Origin: Amycolatopsis thermoflava N1165
GTDB lineage: Bacteria > Actinomycetota > Actinomycetes > Mycobacteriales > Pseudonocardiaceae
DNA length: 64,000 nucleotides
Direction of reading: 5' to 3'
Assembly (NCBI RefSeq): GCF_000473265.1
Contig: NZ_KI421511.1
Span: forward strand, 7,209,909-7,273,908
Positions within the stretch are counted from its first letter, which is position 1, and each line of letters starts with the position of its first letter. Of this stretch, positions 38,286 through 45,386 are shown one piece after another. Position numbers and translations under genes: made by a program. The notes under the pieces are model-generated. The model worked only from the letters and a program-made list of their open reading frames with translations, did not search any database and was not told where the DNA came from.

Positions 38286-38366
38286 CTGCGACCTCCTCGT
38301 GATCAGCTGGCGGAGACACCACCCTATGTGACCGCCAACACAGGGCGATAGAGAGAAAGGGACACG

Positions 38367-39533
38367 ATGTCGCTGCGAGACGAAGCGGCCGAGCTCGACG
38401 CGCTGGACCCGCTGGCGGGCAAGCGGGCGGAGTTCGATCTCGACCCGGACGTGTCCTATCTGGACGGAAATTCACTGGGCGCCCCGCCGCGCGGGGTCGC
38501 GCCGCGGCTCGCGGAGGTCGTCGGCGAGCAGTGGGCCGGGCGGCTGATCCGGTCCTGGGACGAAGGCTGGTGGGACGCGCCGGAGCGGATCGGCGACCGC
38601 ATCGCGCCGTTGATCGGGGCGGGGCCGGGCCAGGTGGTGGTCGGCGACTCGACGACGGTGAACCTGTTCAAGGCGGTGGTCGCGGCGGCGCGGTTGAACC
38701 CGGGACGGCCGGAGATCCTGGTCGACGCGGGCACGTTCCCCACGGACGGCTACATCGCCGAGAGCGCGGCGCGCATGACCGGTCACTCCGTGCGGCGGGT
38801 GCCGGTCGGGACGCTGGCGTCGGAGGTCGGTCCGCGCACGGCCGTGGTGCTGGTCAACCACGTCGACTACGTGACCGGGGAGCTGCACGACCTGCCGGGC
38901 ATCACGGCGGCGGTGCACGCGGCCGGGGCGGTCGTGGTGTGGGACCTGTGCCATTCGGTGGGGGCGGTGCCGGTGCCGCTGGACGCTGCCGGTGTCGACC
39001 TGGCGGTGGGGTGCACGTACAAGTTCCTCAACGGCGGGCCCGGGGCGCCGGCTTTCCTGTATGTGGCACGGAAGTGGCTCGACGAGTTCGACCAGCCGCT
39101 GACCGGATGGGCCGGGCATGCGGATCCGTTCGGGATGACCCCGGCTTATGCCGGACGGGCGGGAATCAGCCGCGGCCGGACCGGGACGCCGGACATCCTG
39201 TCGATGCTGGCACTGGACGCCGCGCTGGACGTATGGCGCGACGTGACGATCGACCAGGTCCGCGCGAAGGGGCTCGCGCTGGGGGACTTCTTCCTGCGAT
39301 GCCTGGACTCCCTGGTGCCGGGCGCGCGGGTGGTGACGCCGCGGTCACACGCGCGGGGGAACCAGGTGTCGGTCGCGTGGCCGGACGCCAAGGCGGCGAT
39401 GGGGAAGCTGATCGCGCGCGGGGTCATCGGGGACTTCCGGCCGCCAGAGGTGCTGCGGTTCGGGTTGGCCGGGTTGTACGTGCGGTACGTGGACGTGCTG
39501 CGCGCGGCGGAGGAGTTGCGTGGGTTGCGGTAG
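38367..39533 (+). CDS. kynU: Kynureninase
   Basis: 388 residues of fold-type I PLP enzyme: DPDVSYLDGNSLGAPPRGVA, SWDEGWWDAPERIGDRIAPL, IGAGPGQVVVGDSTTVNLFK, VNHVDYVTGELHDLPGITAA, VVWDLCHSVGAVPVPLDAAG, and the PLP-lysine site GCTYKFLNGGPGAPAFLYV. It cleaves kynurenine (or 3-hydroxykynurenine) to anthranilate (or its hydroxy form) and alanine in tryptophan catabolism. AAAGGG precedes the ATG. No other kynurenine-pathway gene is in the window, so it acts with genes elsewhere. Confidence 0.9.
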   Translation: MSLRDEAAELDALDPLAGKRAEFDLDPDVSYLDGNSLGAPPRGVAPRLAEVVGEQWAGRLIRSWDEGWWDAPERIGDRIAPLIGAGPGQVVVGDSTTVNLFKAVVAAARLNPGRPEILVDAGTFPTDGYIAESAARMTGHSVRRVPVGTLASEVGPRTAVVLVNHVDYVTGELHDLPGITAAVHAAGAVVVWDLCHSVGAVPVPLDAAGVDLAVGCTYKFLNGGPGAPAFLYVARKWLDEFDQPLTGWAGHADPFGMTPAYAGRAGISRGRTGTPDILSMLALDAALDVWRDVTIDQVRAKGLALGDFFLRCLDSLVPGARVVTPRSHARGNQVSVAWPDAKAAMGKLIARGVIGDFRPPEVLRFGLAGLYVRYVDVLRAAEELRGLR

Positions 39534-39588
39534 GGGGTGATTGGCCGGTGGGGTTCGTGGTGGGCGGTGAGGGGGTCGGTCGCGCGGC

Positions 39589-39662
39589 GTTGAACGGTCA
39601 TTTCAACGATGCGCGAGGTGGGGTCAGGGTGGAGCCGCGGTGGTTGAAAGGTCCTTTCAACC
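39589..39662. repeat. Two related short palindromes downstream of kynU
   Basis: GTTGAACGGTCATTTCAAC (39589-39607) and GTTGAAAGGTCCTTTCAAC (39643-39661) differ at two positions. The second extends to the perfect dyad GGTTGAAAGG-T-CCTTTCAACC (39642-39662). Start-to-start distance is 54 bp. They may be terminators of kynU, or binding sites for a dimeric protein. Confidence 0.6.
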
Positions 39663-39766
39663 GGGTGTGAGGGAGCATTTCGGGCGAGGGGCGGGGTCGC
39701 GGGGTGGGGCCGCACGCAGGCGGCTCGGCGCTGCGGCGAGGCGGCGCGGTGAGGTGCGGCGAGGCG

Positions 39767-39895
39767 CCGCGGCGTGCAAGCGAGGCACCGCGGCGTGGCG
39801 CCCCGGCCCGCAAAGCGAGGCACCGGCGAGACACCCGCGGCGTGGCGCCCCGGCGCGCAAGCGAGGCACCGGCGAGACAGCGCGGCGCCCAAGCG
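39767..39895. repeat. Tandem repeat of about 46-47 bp
   Basis: Two nearly full units (39788-39834 and 39835-39880), each starting CCGCGGCGTGGCGCCCCGGC and ending GAGGCACCGGCGAGACA, are flanked by partial copies (39767-39787 and 39881-39895). The surrounding gene-free stretch from 39534 is G-rich on the plus strand. The array abuts the stop codon of the VOC gene. Confidence 0.65.
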
Positions 39896-40516
39896 TCAGT
39901 CCCGCCCCTGCCAGGTCGTGACACACGCTTCGTTCCCCTCGGCGTCGGCCAGTACCCAGAATGCCGGTGCCGCCTCGTCGGAGCGTAGGACGCCTCCGGC
40001 GGCGAGCGCGCGCTCGATCCGGCGCGGCGCCTCGTCGTGGGGGACGGACACGTCGATGTGCATCCGGTTGCGTTGGGGGCGCGGGGCGTCCATTTGCTGG
40101 AACCAGATCGACGGTCCCTGACCCCGCGGGTCGACCACCTCGGGCGGTCGCGGGCCGTCGACGTAGTCCATCACCGCCCGCCAGAACGGCACGATCCGCG
40201 CGGCGTCGAGCGTGTCGATCGCGATTTCCAGCACCTGCGCGTCCCCCGGAGACGGCTCGTATCCCAGATCCCGGACCAGCTCGGAGATGCGCCGGGCCAG
40301 GCCGATCTCCCGCGCGGTCACCGGGGCGAGCGCCAGCCTTACCCGACCGGGCCGGATGTCGACCGCCACCTCGTCCGCCACCGACAGCACCCGCTGCGCC
40401 ACAACCCCCGCGTCGCGCGCCGACGGCACCGACACCGCTGTCGACAAACCCGCCAGGACGTACCGCCAGCCGGCGTCACGTACCGCGTCCGAGATCTCCG
40501 CCCCAGTGAGCCCCAT
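39896..40516 (-). CDS. VOC-family protein with pterin-dehydratase-like N-terminal domain
   Basis: 206 residues in two parts. Residues 1-90 (TGAEISDAVRDAGWRYVLAG, LSTAVSVPSARDAGVVAQRV, RVRLALAPVTAREIGLARRI) resemble the pterin-4a-carbinolamine dehydratase fold. Residues about 95-206 (DAQVLEIAIDTLDAARIVPF, WRAVMDYVDGPRPPEVVDPR, GPSIWFQQMDAPRPQRNRMH, IDVSVPHDEAPRRIERALAA, FWVLADAEGNEACVTTWQGR) are a glyoxalase-like VOC domain. The fusion is common in actinomycetes, with no assigned reaction. The ATG at 40516 follows GGGGGTAGG. Confidence 0.78.
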   Translation of the reverse strand: MGLTGAEISDAVRDAGWRYVLAGLSTAVSVPSARDAGVVAQRVLSVADEVAVDIRPGRVRLALAPVTAREIGLARRISELVRDLGYEPSPGDAQVLEIAIDTLDAARIVPFWRAVMDYVDGPRPPEVVDPRGQGPSIWFQQMDAPRPQRNRMHIDVSVPHDEAPRRIERALAAGGVLRSDEAAPAFWVLADAEGNEACVTTWQGRD

Positions 40517-40557
40517 CCGGCGAAACCTACCCCCACCGTCCACAACAGACAATAGTT

Positions 40558-40598
40558 GGCCGGAGCAGCGGGAGGGGTGGGAGGCCGCTGCTCCGGCC
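40558..40598 (-). terminator. Strong hairpin downstream of devR
   Basis: GGCCGGAGCAGCGG (40558-40571) and CCGCTGCTCCGGCC (40585-40598): a perfect 14-bp stem with a 13-nt loop, 55 bp beyond the response-regulator stop on the minus strand. There is no U-tract, as usual in high-GC actinomycetes. Confidence 0.6.
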
Positions 40599-40653
40599 GG
40601 TTATCTCAGCTCGCGGCGACCGGCGCGGCCGAGAATCTTCTGTTCTGACCTCT

Positions 40654-41349
40654 TCACCTTCGCCGATCACGTGCGCCGCGAACAGGGTCCAATGGCCCTG
40701 TTTGCCGACGGGAAATGTCACGCCGCCGGGTGGCGTACACGGCGGCTTCGGTGCGCCGCTCGAAGCCGAGTTTGTGCAGCACCGACGACACGTAGTTCTT
40801 GACCGTCTTCTCGGCCAGGTGCAGCTGCTCGCCGATCTGCCGGTTGGTCAGCCCGTCCGCGATCAGCTCCAGCACCCGCCGCTCCTGCGGGCTGAGCTGC
40901 GCATACCCCGGATCCGCCGCGCCCCCGCCGCGCATCCGGTTCAGCACCGTGGCGGTCAGCTCCGGGTCCAGCAACGACGCACCCGCCGCCACCCGACGGA
41001 CCGCGTCCACCAAGTTCATCCCGGACACCTGCTTCAGCAGATAACCCGCGGCACCAGCCATGATCGCCCCGAACAGGGCCTCGTCGTCCGAGTACGACGT
41101 CAGCATGAGGCACGCCGGCGCCGGCTCCACCGACGACCGGATCTCGCGGCACACCCCGATCCCCTCGCCGTCCGGCAGGCGCACATCGAGGATCGCCACG
41201 TCCGGCGTGAGCGGCGGAATCCGGTGCAGGGCCTCGGCGACGGTGCTCGCCTCACCGACCACCCGGATGTCGCCTTCGGACTCCAGCACGGTCCGCAAAC
41301 CGGTCCGCACCAGCTCGTGGTCGTCCAGCAGGAAAACCGAGACCGTCAT
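40654..41349 (-). CDS. devR: NarL/DevR-type response regulator
   Basis: 231 residues. Receiver domain: VSVFLLDDHELVRTGLRTVL (DD acid pair), DVAILDVRLPDGEGIGVCRE (phospho-Asp), CLMLTSYSDDEALFGAIMAG, AAGYLLKQVSGMNLVDAVRR (Lys). LuxR-type HTH: YAQLSPQERRVLELIADGLT, NRQIGEQLHLAEKTVKNYVS, SVLHKLGFERRTEAAVYATR. The LLKQVSGMNLVDAVRRVAAG, SLLDPELTATVLNRMR segment is typical of the DosR/DevR group, which controls hypoxia or nitrosative-stress dormancy genes. The ATG overlaps the kinase stop by 4 bp. Confidence 0.85.
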   Translation of the reverse strand: MTVSVFLLDDHELVRTGLRTVLESEGDIRVVGEASTVAEALHRIPPLTPDVAILDVRLPDGEGIGVCREIRSSVEPAPACLMLTSYSDDEALFGAIMAGAAGYLLKQVSGMNLVDAVRRVAAGASLLDPELTATVLNRMRGGGAADPGYAQLSPQERRVLELIADGLTNRQIGEQLHLAEKTVKNYVSSVLHKLGFERRTEAAVYATRRRDISRRQTGPLDPVRGARDRRR

Positions 41350-42854
41350 CGCACCCTCCCCGCGCCGTTGAGCTCGGCCGTCCACACGAGCTTCGTCCCG
41401 CGCTCGCCGCTCCGGGCGACCGAACAGCGACCGCGCCACCGCGCCGCCCGCTCACCCAGGTTGACCAGCCCGCTGCGCCGCCCGGGCTCGTCCGGGATTC
41501 CGACACCGTCGTCGGTGACGGTCAGCGTCAGCGACCGGCCGGCCAGGTCCACCGCCACCTCCACCGACACCGCCTCTGCCTTGGCGTGGCGGGCGACGTT
41601 CGACAACGCTTCCCGCACCGTCGCCGTGAGGTCGGCGCGCACCGGGGGCGGCACCGCCGAATCGACCGGCCCGGTGAACCCGAGCCGGGGCGTGAACCCG
41701 AGTGCGGGCGTGCAGTCCTGCGCCAGCCGCAGCAGCTCCGCGCGCACACCTTCGGCGGCCTCGTCGGGCTGGGTCAGCGAGAAGATGCTGTTGCGGATCT
41801 CGCGGATGGTGCGGTCCAGCTCCTGCACGAAACCGCTCAGCCGGTCCGCGACCTCGGGCTGCGTCACGAGCGGCCGCAGCCCCTCCAGGCCCAGCCCGGT
41901 CGCGAACAGCCGCTGGATGACCAGGTCGTGCAGGTCGCGGGCGATGCGGTCGCGTTCGGTGAACACGGCCAGCCGCTGCCGGTCCTCCTCGGCGCGGGCG
42001 AACTCCATCGCCAGCGCCGCGTGCCCGGCGAACGTGCTGGCCAGGGCGACCTCGTCGTCGGTGAACGGCTCGGCGCCGCCGAACTTCGCGACCAGCAGCA
42101 CGCCGAGGGTCTCCCCGCCGACGATCAACGGCACGGCGACCGCCGAGTCCAGCTCGGTGACCTGCTCCGGCATCCGGATGTTGACCTTGGCCTGCTCCTT
42201 GGCGGCGTAGCGGCCGTAGTTGCGCACGACCACCGCTTCCCCGGAGCTGAACGCCGCACCGCTGGCCGTGCCGTCGACCGGCACCGTCAACCCGGCCAGG
42301 CCGGGCGGGGCGTCCTCGCCGGCGGCGACGACCTCGAACACCAGCGTGCCGGGGTCGTCCTCGCGCGGGACGGCGACCGCGGCGGCCGTGGCGCCCGCGA
42401 CCGCCCGGGCGTGCTCGGCGATCAGCCGAAGTGTGCGCTGCGGGTCCTCGCCGGTCAGCAGGGCCGCGGTGACCTCGTGCGAAGCCTCCAGCCAGCGCTC
42501 CCGGCTGCGCGTCCGCTCGTACAGAGTGGCGTTGTCGATCGCCATGCCGGCCGCGGCGACGAGCGTGACCACGGCTTCCCGGTCGCCACCGGTGAACCCG
42601 CCCTCCTTGCCGGTGAGCCGCAGCTCGCCGAACCGCCCGCCGCGGGCGTGCAGCGGCATGGTCAGCGACGCGCCGGGCGCGGCCGGATCGCCGGCGCGCA
42701 CGGGCGCGGCGTCCGGCACCTGGATCACGGCGTGCGCGGCGCCGGTGAGGTCGCACGCGCTGGTGACGATCTTGGACAGGATCTCGGGCAGGCTGAGGTC
42801 AGCCGCGACCCCGACGACGGCCTCGACAAGTCCGCGAACGCCCGGTCCGATCAC
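41346..42854 (-). CDS. devS: GAF-domain sensor histidine kinase (DevS/DosT-like)
   Basis: About 502 residues: two GAF domains (LPEILSKIVTSACDLTGAAH to TLYERTRSRERWLEASH; then DPQRTLRLIAEHARAVAG to MEFARAEEDRQRL), a dimerisation/phosphoacceptor region with the H box ERDRIARDLHDLVIQRLFAT, and an ATPase domain (VREALSNVARHAKAEAVSVE, TVTDDGVGIPDEPGRRSGLV, NLGERAARWRG). In mycobacterial DevS the first GAF binds heme; here the segment that would carry the ligand His looks shortened, so heme binding is uncertain. The GTG at 42854 has GGAAGG 7 nt upstream. Operon with devR. Confidence 0.85.
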   Translation of the reverse strand: MIGPGVRGLVEAVVGVAADLSLPEILSKIVTSACDLTGAAHAVIQVPDAAPVRAGDPAAPGASLTMPLHARGGRFGELRLTGKEGGFTGGDREAVVTLVAAAGMAIDNATLYERTRSRERWLEASHEVTAALLTGEDPQRTLRLIAEHARAVAGATAAAVAVPREDDPGTLVFEVVAAGEDAPPGLAGLTVPVDGTASGAAFSSGEAVVVRNYGRYAAKEQAKVNIRMPEQVTELDSAVAVPLIVGGETLGVLLVAKFGGAEPFTDDEVALASTFAGHAALAMEFARAEEDRQRLAVFTERDRIARDLHDLVIQRLFATGLGLEGLRPLVTQPEVADRLSGFVQELDRTIREIRNSIFSLTQPDEAAEGVRAELLRLAQDCTPALGFTPRLGFTGPVDSAVPPPVRADLTATVREALSNVARHAKAEAVSVEVAVDLAGRSLTLTVTDDGVGIPDEPGRRSGLVNLGERAARWRGRCSVARSGERGTKLVWTAELNGAGRVR

Positions 42855-42874
42855 CCACTGCCCTTCCGGCAGCC

Positions 42875-43252
42875 CTACCCCACGAGCCGCCGACCCGAGA
42901 CTACTTCCAGCGGGATGCGGATCCAACGGTCATCGGCGGTGCTCGCCGGCCACGCCCTGGCGCGTTCCCGGGTGGCCCGCGCCCGGCCGAGCACCGTCAC
43001 CCACCAGCCGGACCCGAGGTCCGGGGCGAAGGCGTCGGCCTCGAACGCGACCACCCCGTCGTGCGCCGCGGCGAACAGCGGGCTCGCGGCGGGCGCGCCG
43101 AAGTTGACGGCGTCGTCCGCCAGCACGAACCGGACCGGCTGGACGGCGGGCAGACCGCGCGTGGTGAACACGACCCGCCCGATCCCGGCGGTGGCGAGCA
43201 GCTCCAGGCACTGCGCCCGCCCCAGCACTTCCAGTCCGAACGGATCGAGCAT
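42875..43252 (-). CDS. PNPOx-like flavin/F420-binding protein
   Basis: 125 residues from the ATG at 43252 (MLDPFGLEVLGRAQCLELLA), then TAGIGRVVFTTRGLPAVQPV, RFVLADDAVNFGAPAASPLF, HDGVVAFEADAFAPDLGSGW, WVTVLGRARATRERARAW. This is the split-barrel domain of the pyridoxamine-phosphate-oxidase superfamily, Rv2074/nitroreductase-like group, often found with DevR regulons. A GTG at 43303 would extend it by 17 residues. It lies 20 bp upstream of the kinase start, so it is likely the first gene of the devS-devR operon. Confidence 0.75.
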   Translation of the reverse strand: MLDPFGLEVLGRAQCLELLATAGIGRVVFTTRGLPAVQPVRFVLADDAVNFGAPAASPLFAAAHDGVVAFEADAFAPDLGSGWWVTVLGRARATRERARAWPASTADDRWIRIPLEVVSGRRLVG

Positions 43253-43324
43253 CGGAGCGACCGGTCTTTCGCGCGCGGGGAACGTCACGGCCACCACGAT
43301 CACCCCGGCCGGTGATGGACGGTA

Positions 43325-43338
43325 GGGCCATTGGACCC
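43325..43338. promoter_or_regulatory. DosR-box-like site upstream of the PNPOx-devS-devR operon
   Basis: GGGCCATTGGACCC matches the quasi-palindromic core GGGNC-YWWRGNCCC of DevR/DosR sites at 13 of 14 positions. It lies in front of the operon that encodes a DevR homologue and would allow autoregulation. The match is by eye. Confidence 0.45.
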
Positions 43339-43736
43339 GGGGGATCCGGGTCTGCCAGGGATGGTCGCGGCGGGCGGTTGGCGGTGCCGGGGCAGCGGTG
43401 GGTGGCGCGGGTTACGGCGGCGGTGCGGCGCCGGGGTTGGTGAGGTTTGGGTTGCGGCGGCGGTGTCGGGACAGCGGTGGGTGGGCGCGGGTTGCGGCGG
43501 TGATGCTGGAGCTGCGGTGGGTGAGGAGCGGGTTGTTTTGCAGGGGCTGGGCGCGGGTTGCGGCGGGGAGGGCGGAGCCGCGGTGTGGTTGTTAACGGGG
43601 TGCCGGTGGGGCCGGTCTCGCCGGGGATGATTGCGGCGTTGTCGACCGGGGTGCGGGGTGCGGCGGTGGATGCCGGGTCCGCGGTGGGTGCGGTGTGGGT
43701 CGTGTCGGGGTCGCCGCGGGTGCCGGTGGGTCCGGT
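43339..43736. other. Gene-free G-rich region with degenerate repeats
   Basis: About 400 bp, strongly G-rich on the plus strand. Related blocks containing CAGCGGTGGGTGG, GCGCGGGTT and CGGCGGCGGTG recur (around 43393-43425 and 43468-43502, with weaker copies after). A reading frame at 43558-43740 (ending SGSPRVPVGPV) is open but repetitive, and I do not call it a gene. Confidence 0.45.
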
Positions 43737-44555
43737 CTAGCCGAGGACGGTCGCGGCGAGGTCGTCGGCCAGTGCGCGGCTCGCGGCGGCGATTCCGGAC
43801 CAGCGGCGGGTCAGGTCCGGGTCGATCTCAAGCGGGCGGCCGCGCACGTCGATCACCGCGCCGCCGGCCGCGGGCACCGTGACCATCGCCGTCGCGAGGT
43901 CGACCAGCCGGTGGGTGTCCGAGCCCGGGTCGCAGAACGCGTCCACCGAGCCCTCGGCGACCAGCGCGCACTCCAGCACCGTGGTGGACAGGATCCGCAC
44001 GCGCTGGGCCTTGTCCGCGACGCGCATCCAGGCCTCGGCGTTGCGCTTGTGCGGGCGGAGCAGGTTGACCGTCGCGCCGGTCAGGGCCGTGCGGCCGGTG
44101 GTGCGGAACGGGACCGGCTCGCCGGCGCGGGCGTGCCAGGCGCGGCCGGTGTCCAGCCACACGGTGAGCGCCTCGGTCGCCCGGCCGTCGACCGCGACCG
44201 TGCCGCCGAAGCAGCTCAGCGGCACCCCGTTGGCGGCGTTGTTGGAGCCGTCGACCGGGTCGACGACGAGCGTCACCGCGGAGCCGTTGTCGACGAAACC
44301 GACCTCCTCGCTGAGCAGGTTGACGCGGTGCCGGTCCGCCTCCTCGGCGATCGCGGCCTCGACGATCTCGTCCACGCGCATCGTCGGGGTGCCGTCCGCG
44401 CCGTCGGCGACCTTCTCGGCCAGCTCCGCGCGGGTGTGCCTGCGGCGGGCGTCCCCGTAGGCGGCGCTGGCGGCGCGGGCCATCGCGGCGAGTGCGGGGT
44501 GGACGTTCTCGGGAAGGCCCGGGGCGGGCACCGGCCACGCGATCTTCGTGCTCAT
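43737..44555 (-). CDS. Inositol monophosphatase family protein
   Basis: 272 residues. The metal/phosphate motif is VVDPVDGSNNAANGVPLSCF (DPxDGxxN), with an upstream LLSEEVGF (the EE metal ligand, usually GEE) and a C-terminal DPGSDTHRLVDLATAMVTVP for the WDxAAG motif, here altered (HRLVDLA), with AAGGAVIDVRG following. Members hydrolyse inositol phosphates, fructose-1,6-bisphosphate or PAP with Mg. The altered second motif suggests a non-classical substrate. ATG at 44555; divergent from the FBP-type gene. Confidence 0.82.
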   Translation of the reverse strand: MSTKIAWPVPAPGLPENVHPALAAMARAASAAYGDARRRHTRAELAEKVADGADGTPTMRVDEIVEAAIAEEADRHRVNLLSEEVGFVDNGSAVTLVVDPVDGSNNAANGVPLSCFGGTVAVDGRATEALTVWLDTGRAWHARAGEPVPFRTTGRTALTGATVNLLRPHKRNAEAWMRVADKAQRVRILSTTVLECALVAEGSVDAFCDPGSDTHRLVDLATAMVTVPAAGGAVIDVRGRPLEIDPDLTRRWSGIAAASRALADDLAATVLG

Positions 44556-44612
44556 CACACTCGATCCTAAATGACTTGCCCGGTCACGGCGGTGCGACGG
44601 ATCATTCCCGCC

Positions 44613-45116
44613 GTGCAACCCCTTGACGAGAACCGCATCCGCAAGTCGTTCGTGAACTGCTCGAAGGGGGAGGCGCAACGGCTGGCGCTGCCTGCGGGAC
44701 TGGCCGGGCTCGACTGGTCCGAAGTGGACTTTCTCGGGTGGCGGGACCCGCGTGCCGCGCAGAACGCCTACCTCGTCGCGCCTTACGGGGACGAGGTGGT
44801 CGGGGTGGCGTTGCGGGCCGCGGCGAAGCACCGGAGCTCCGTGAAGTCCTCGCTGTGTGCCTTCTGCGGAACGATCCACGCGGCGACGAACGTGTCGCTG
44901 TTCGCCGCCCGGCGGGTCGGCGCGGCAGGGAAGCAGGGCAACACCGTCGGCACGTACGTGTGCGCCGACCTGGCCTGCGGGCTGTACCTGCGGGGCAAGC
45001 GCCGCCCGGCGGTGCACAACCCGGTGGACCGCGCGCCGCTTGCGGAGCGGGTGGAGCGGATGCTGGCCAACGTGGCGCGCTTCCTGGACGAGGTGACGAC
45101 CGACAACGCCGGCTGA
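44613..45116 (+). CDS. FBP-domain zinc protein
   Basis: 167 residues: QPLDENRIRKSFVNCSKGEA, QRLALPAGLAGLDWSEVDFL, GWRDPRAAQNAYLVAPYGDE, SSLCAFCGTIHAATNVSLFA, ARRVGAAGKQGNTVGTYVCA, DLACGLYLRGKRRPAVHNPV. The C-terminal half is the treble-clef FBP domain, related to the zinc-binding part of fibronectin-binding-annotated proteins and elongation-factor-G-binding proteins. The Cys residues CAFC and CADLAC would hold zinc. Such proteins may bind EF-G, as FusB does; this is by family only. The GTG at 44613 was chosen because the homologous-looking region begins there. Confidence 0.78.
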   Translation: MQPLDENRIRKSFVNCSKGEAQRLALPAGLAGLDWSEVDFLGWRDPRAAQNAYLVAPYGDEVVGVALRAAAKHRSSVKSSLCAFCGTIHAATNVSLFAARRVGAAGKQGNTVGTYVCADLACGLYLRGKRRPAVHNPVDRAPLAERVERMLANVARFLDEVTTDNAG

Positions 45117-45342
45117 CGCCGCGGTGCCCGGAGGGGTGAACCACCGCGGGTACGGGGAACCACTGCCACAGGTGGGGAACTCGATGCCGGTGAACTCGCC
45201 GCGCACGGAGCGCGGCGGCACGGTCAAGGGCGAACTCGCCGCGCCAGCTGGCAAAACCCGCTCGGCGGCAGGGGGACCCTGTGCGGCGCGTGGTGGTTGC
45301 GGCGGGTGGAGGAGCGGACTCGGTGCGGCGCGGGGAGGGGCG

Positions 45343-45376
45343 GGGAGGGGCGAACACGGCGGCGCGTGTCCGCCCC
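45343..45376. terminator. Bidirectional terminator hairpin between FBP-type gene and fbiC
   Basis: GAGGGGCG-A-ACACG (45343-45356) pairs with CGTGT-C-CGCCCCTC (45363-45376), with one A.C mismatch in a 13-bp stem. It lies between two convergent genes, 10 bp from the fbiC stop. The preceding 45117-45342 shows no gene. Confidence 0.6.
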
Positions 45377-45386
45377 TCCGCAGCAC

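Noticed and set aside
39767-39895. CRISPR array in the 46-bp repeats
   Set aside because: Units are directly abutting with no unique spacers.
40558-40598. Riboswitch or small RNA
   Set aside because: Single perfect stem with no conserved junction, placed as expected for a terminator of devR.
43558-43740. Small plus-strand gene ending at 43740
   Set aside because: Repetitive, no ribosome site, composition explained by the G-rich repeat block.
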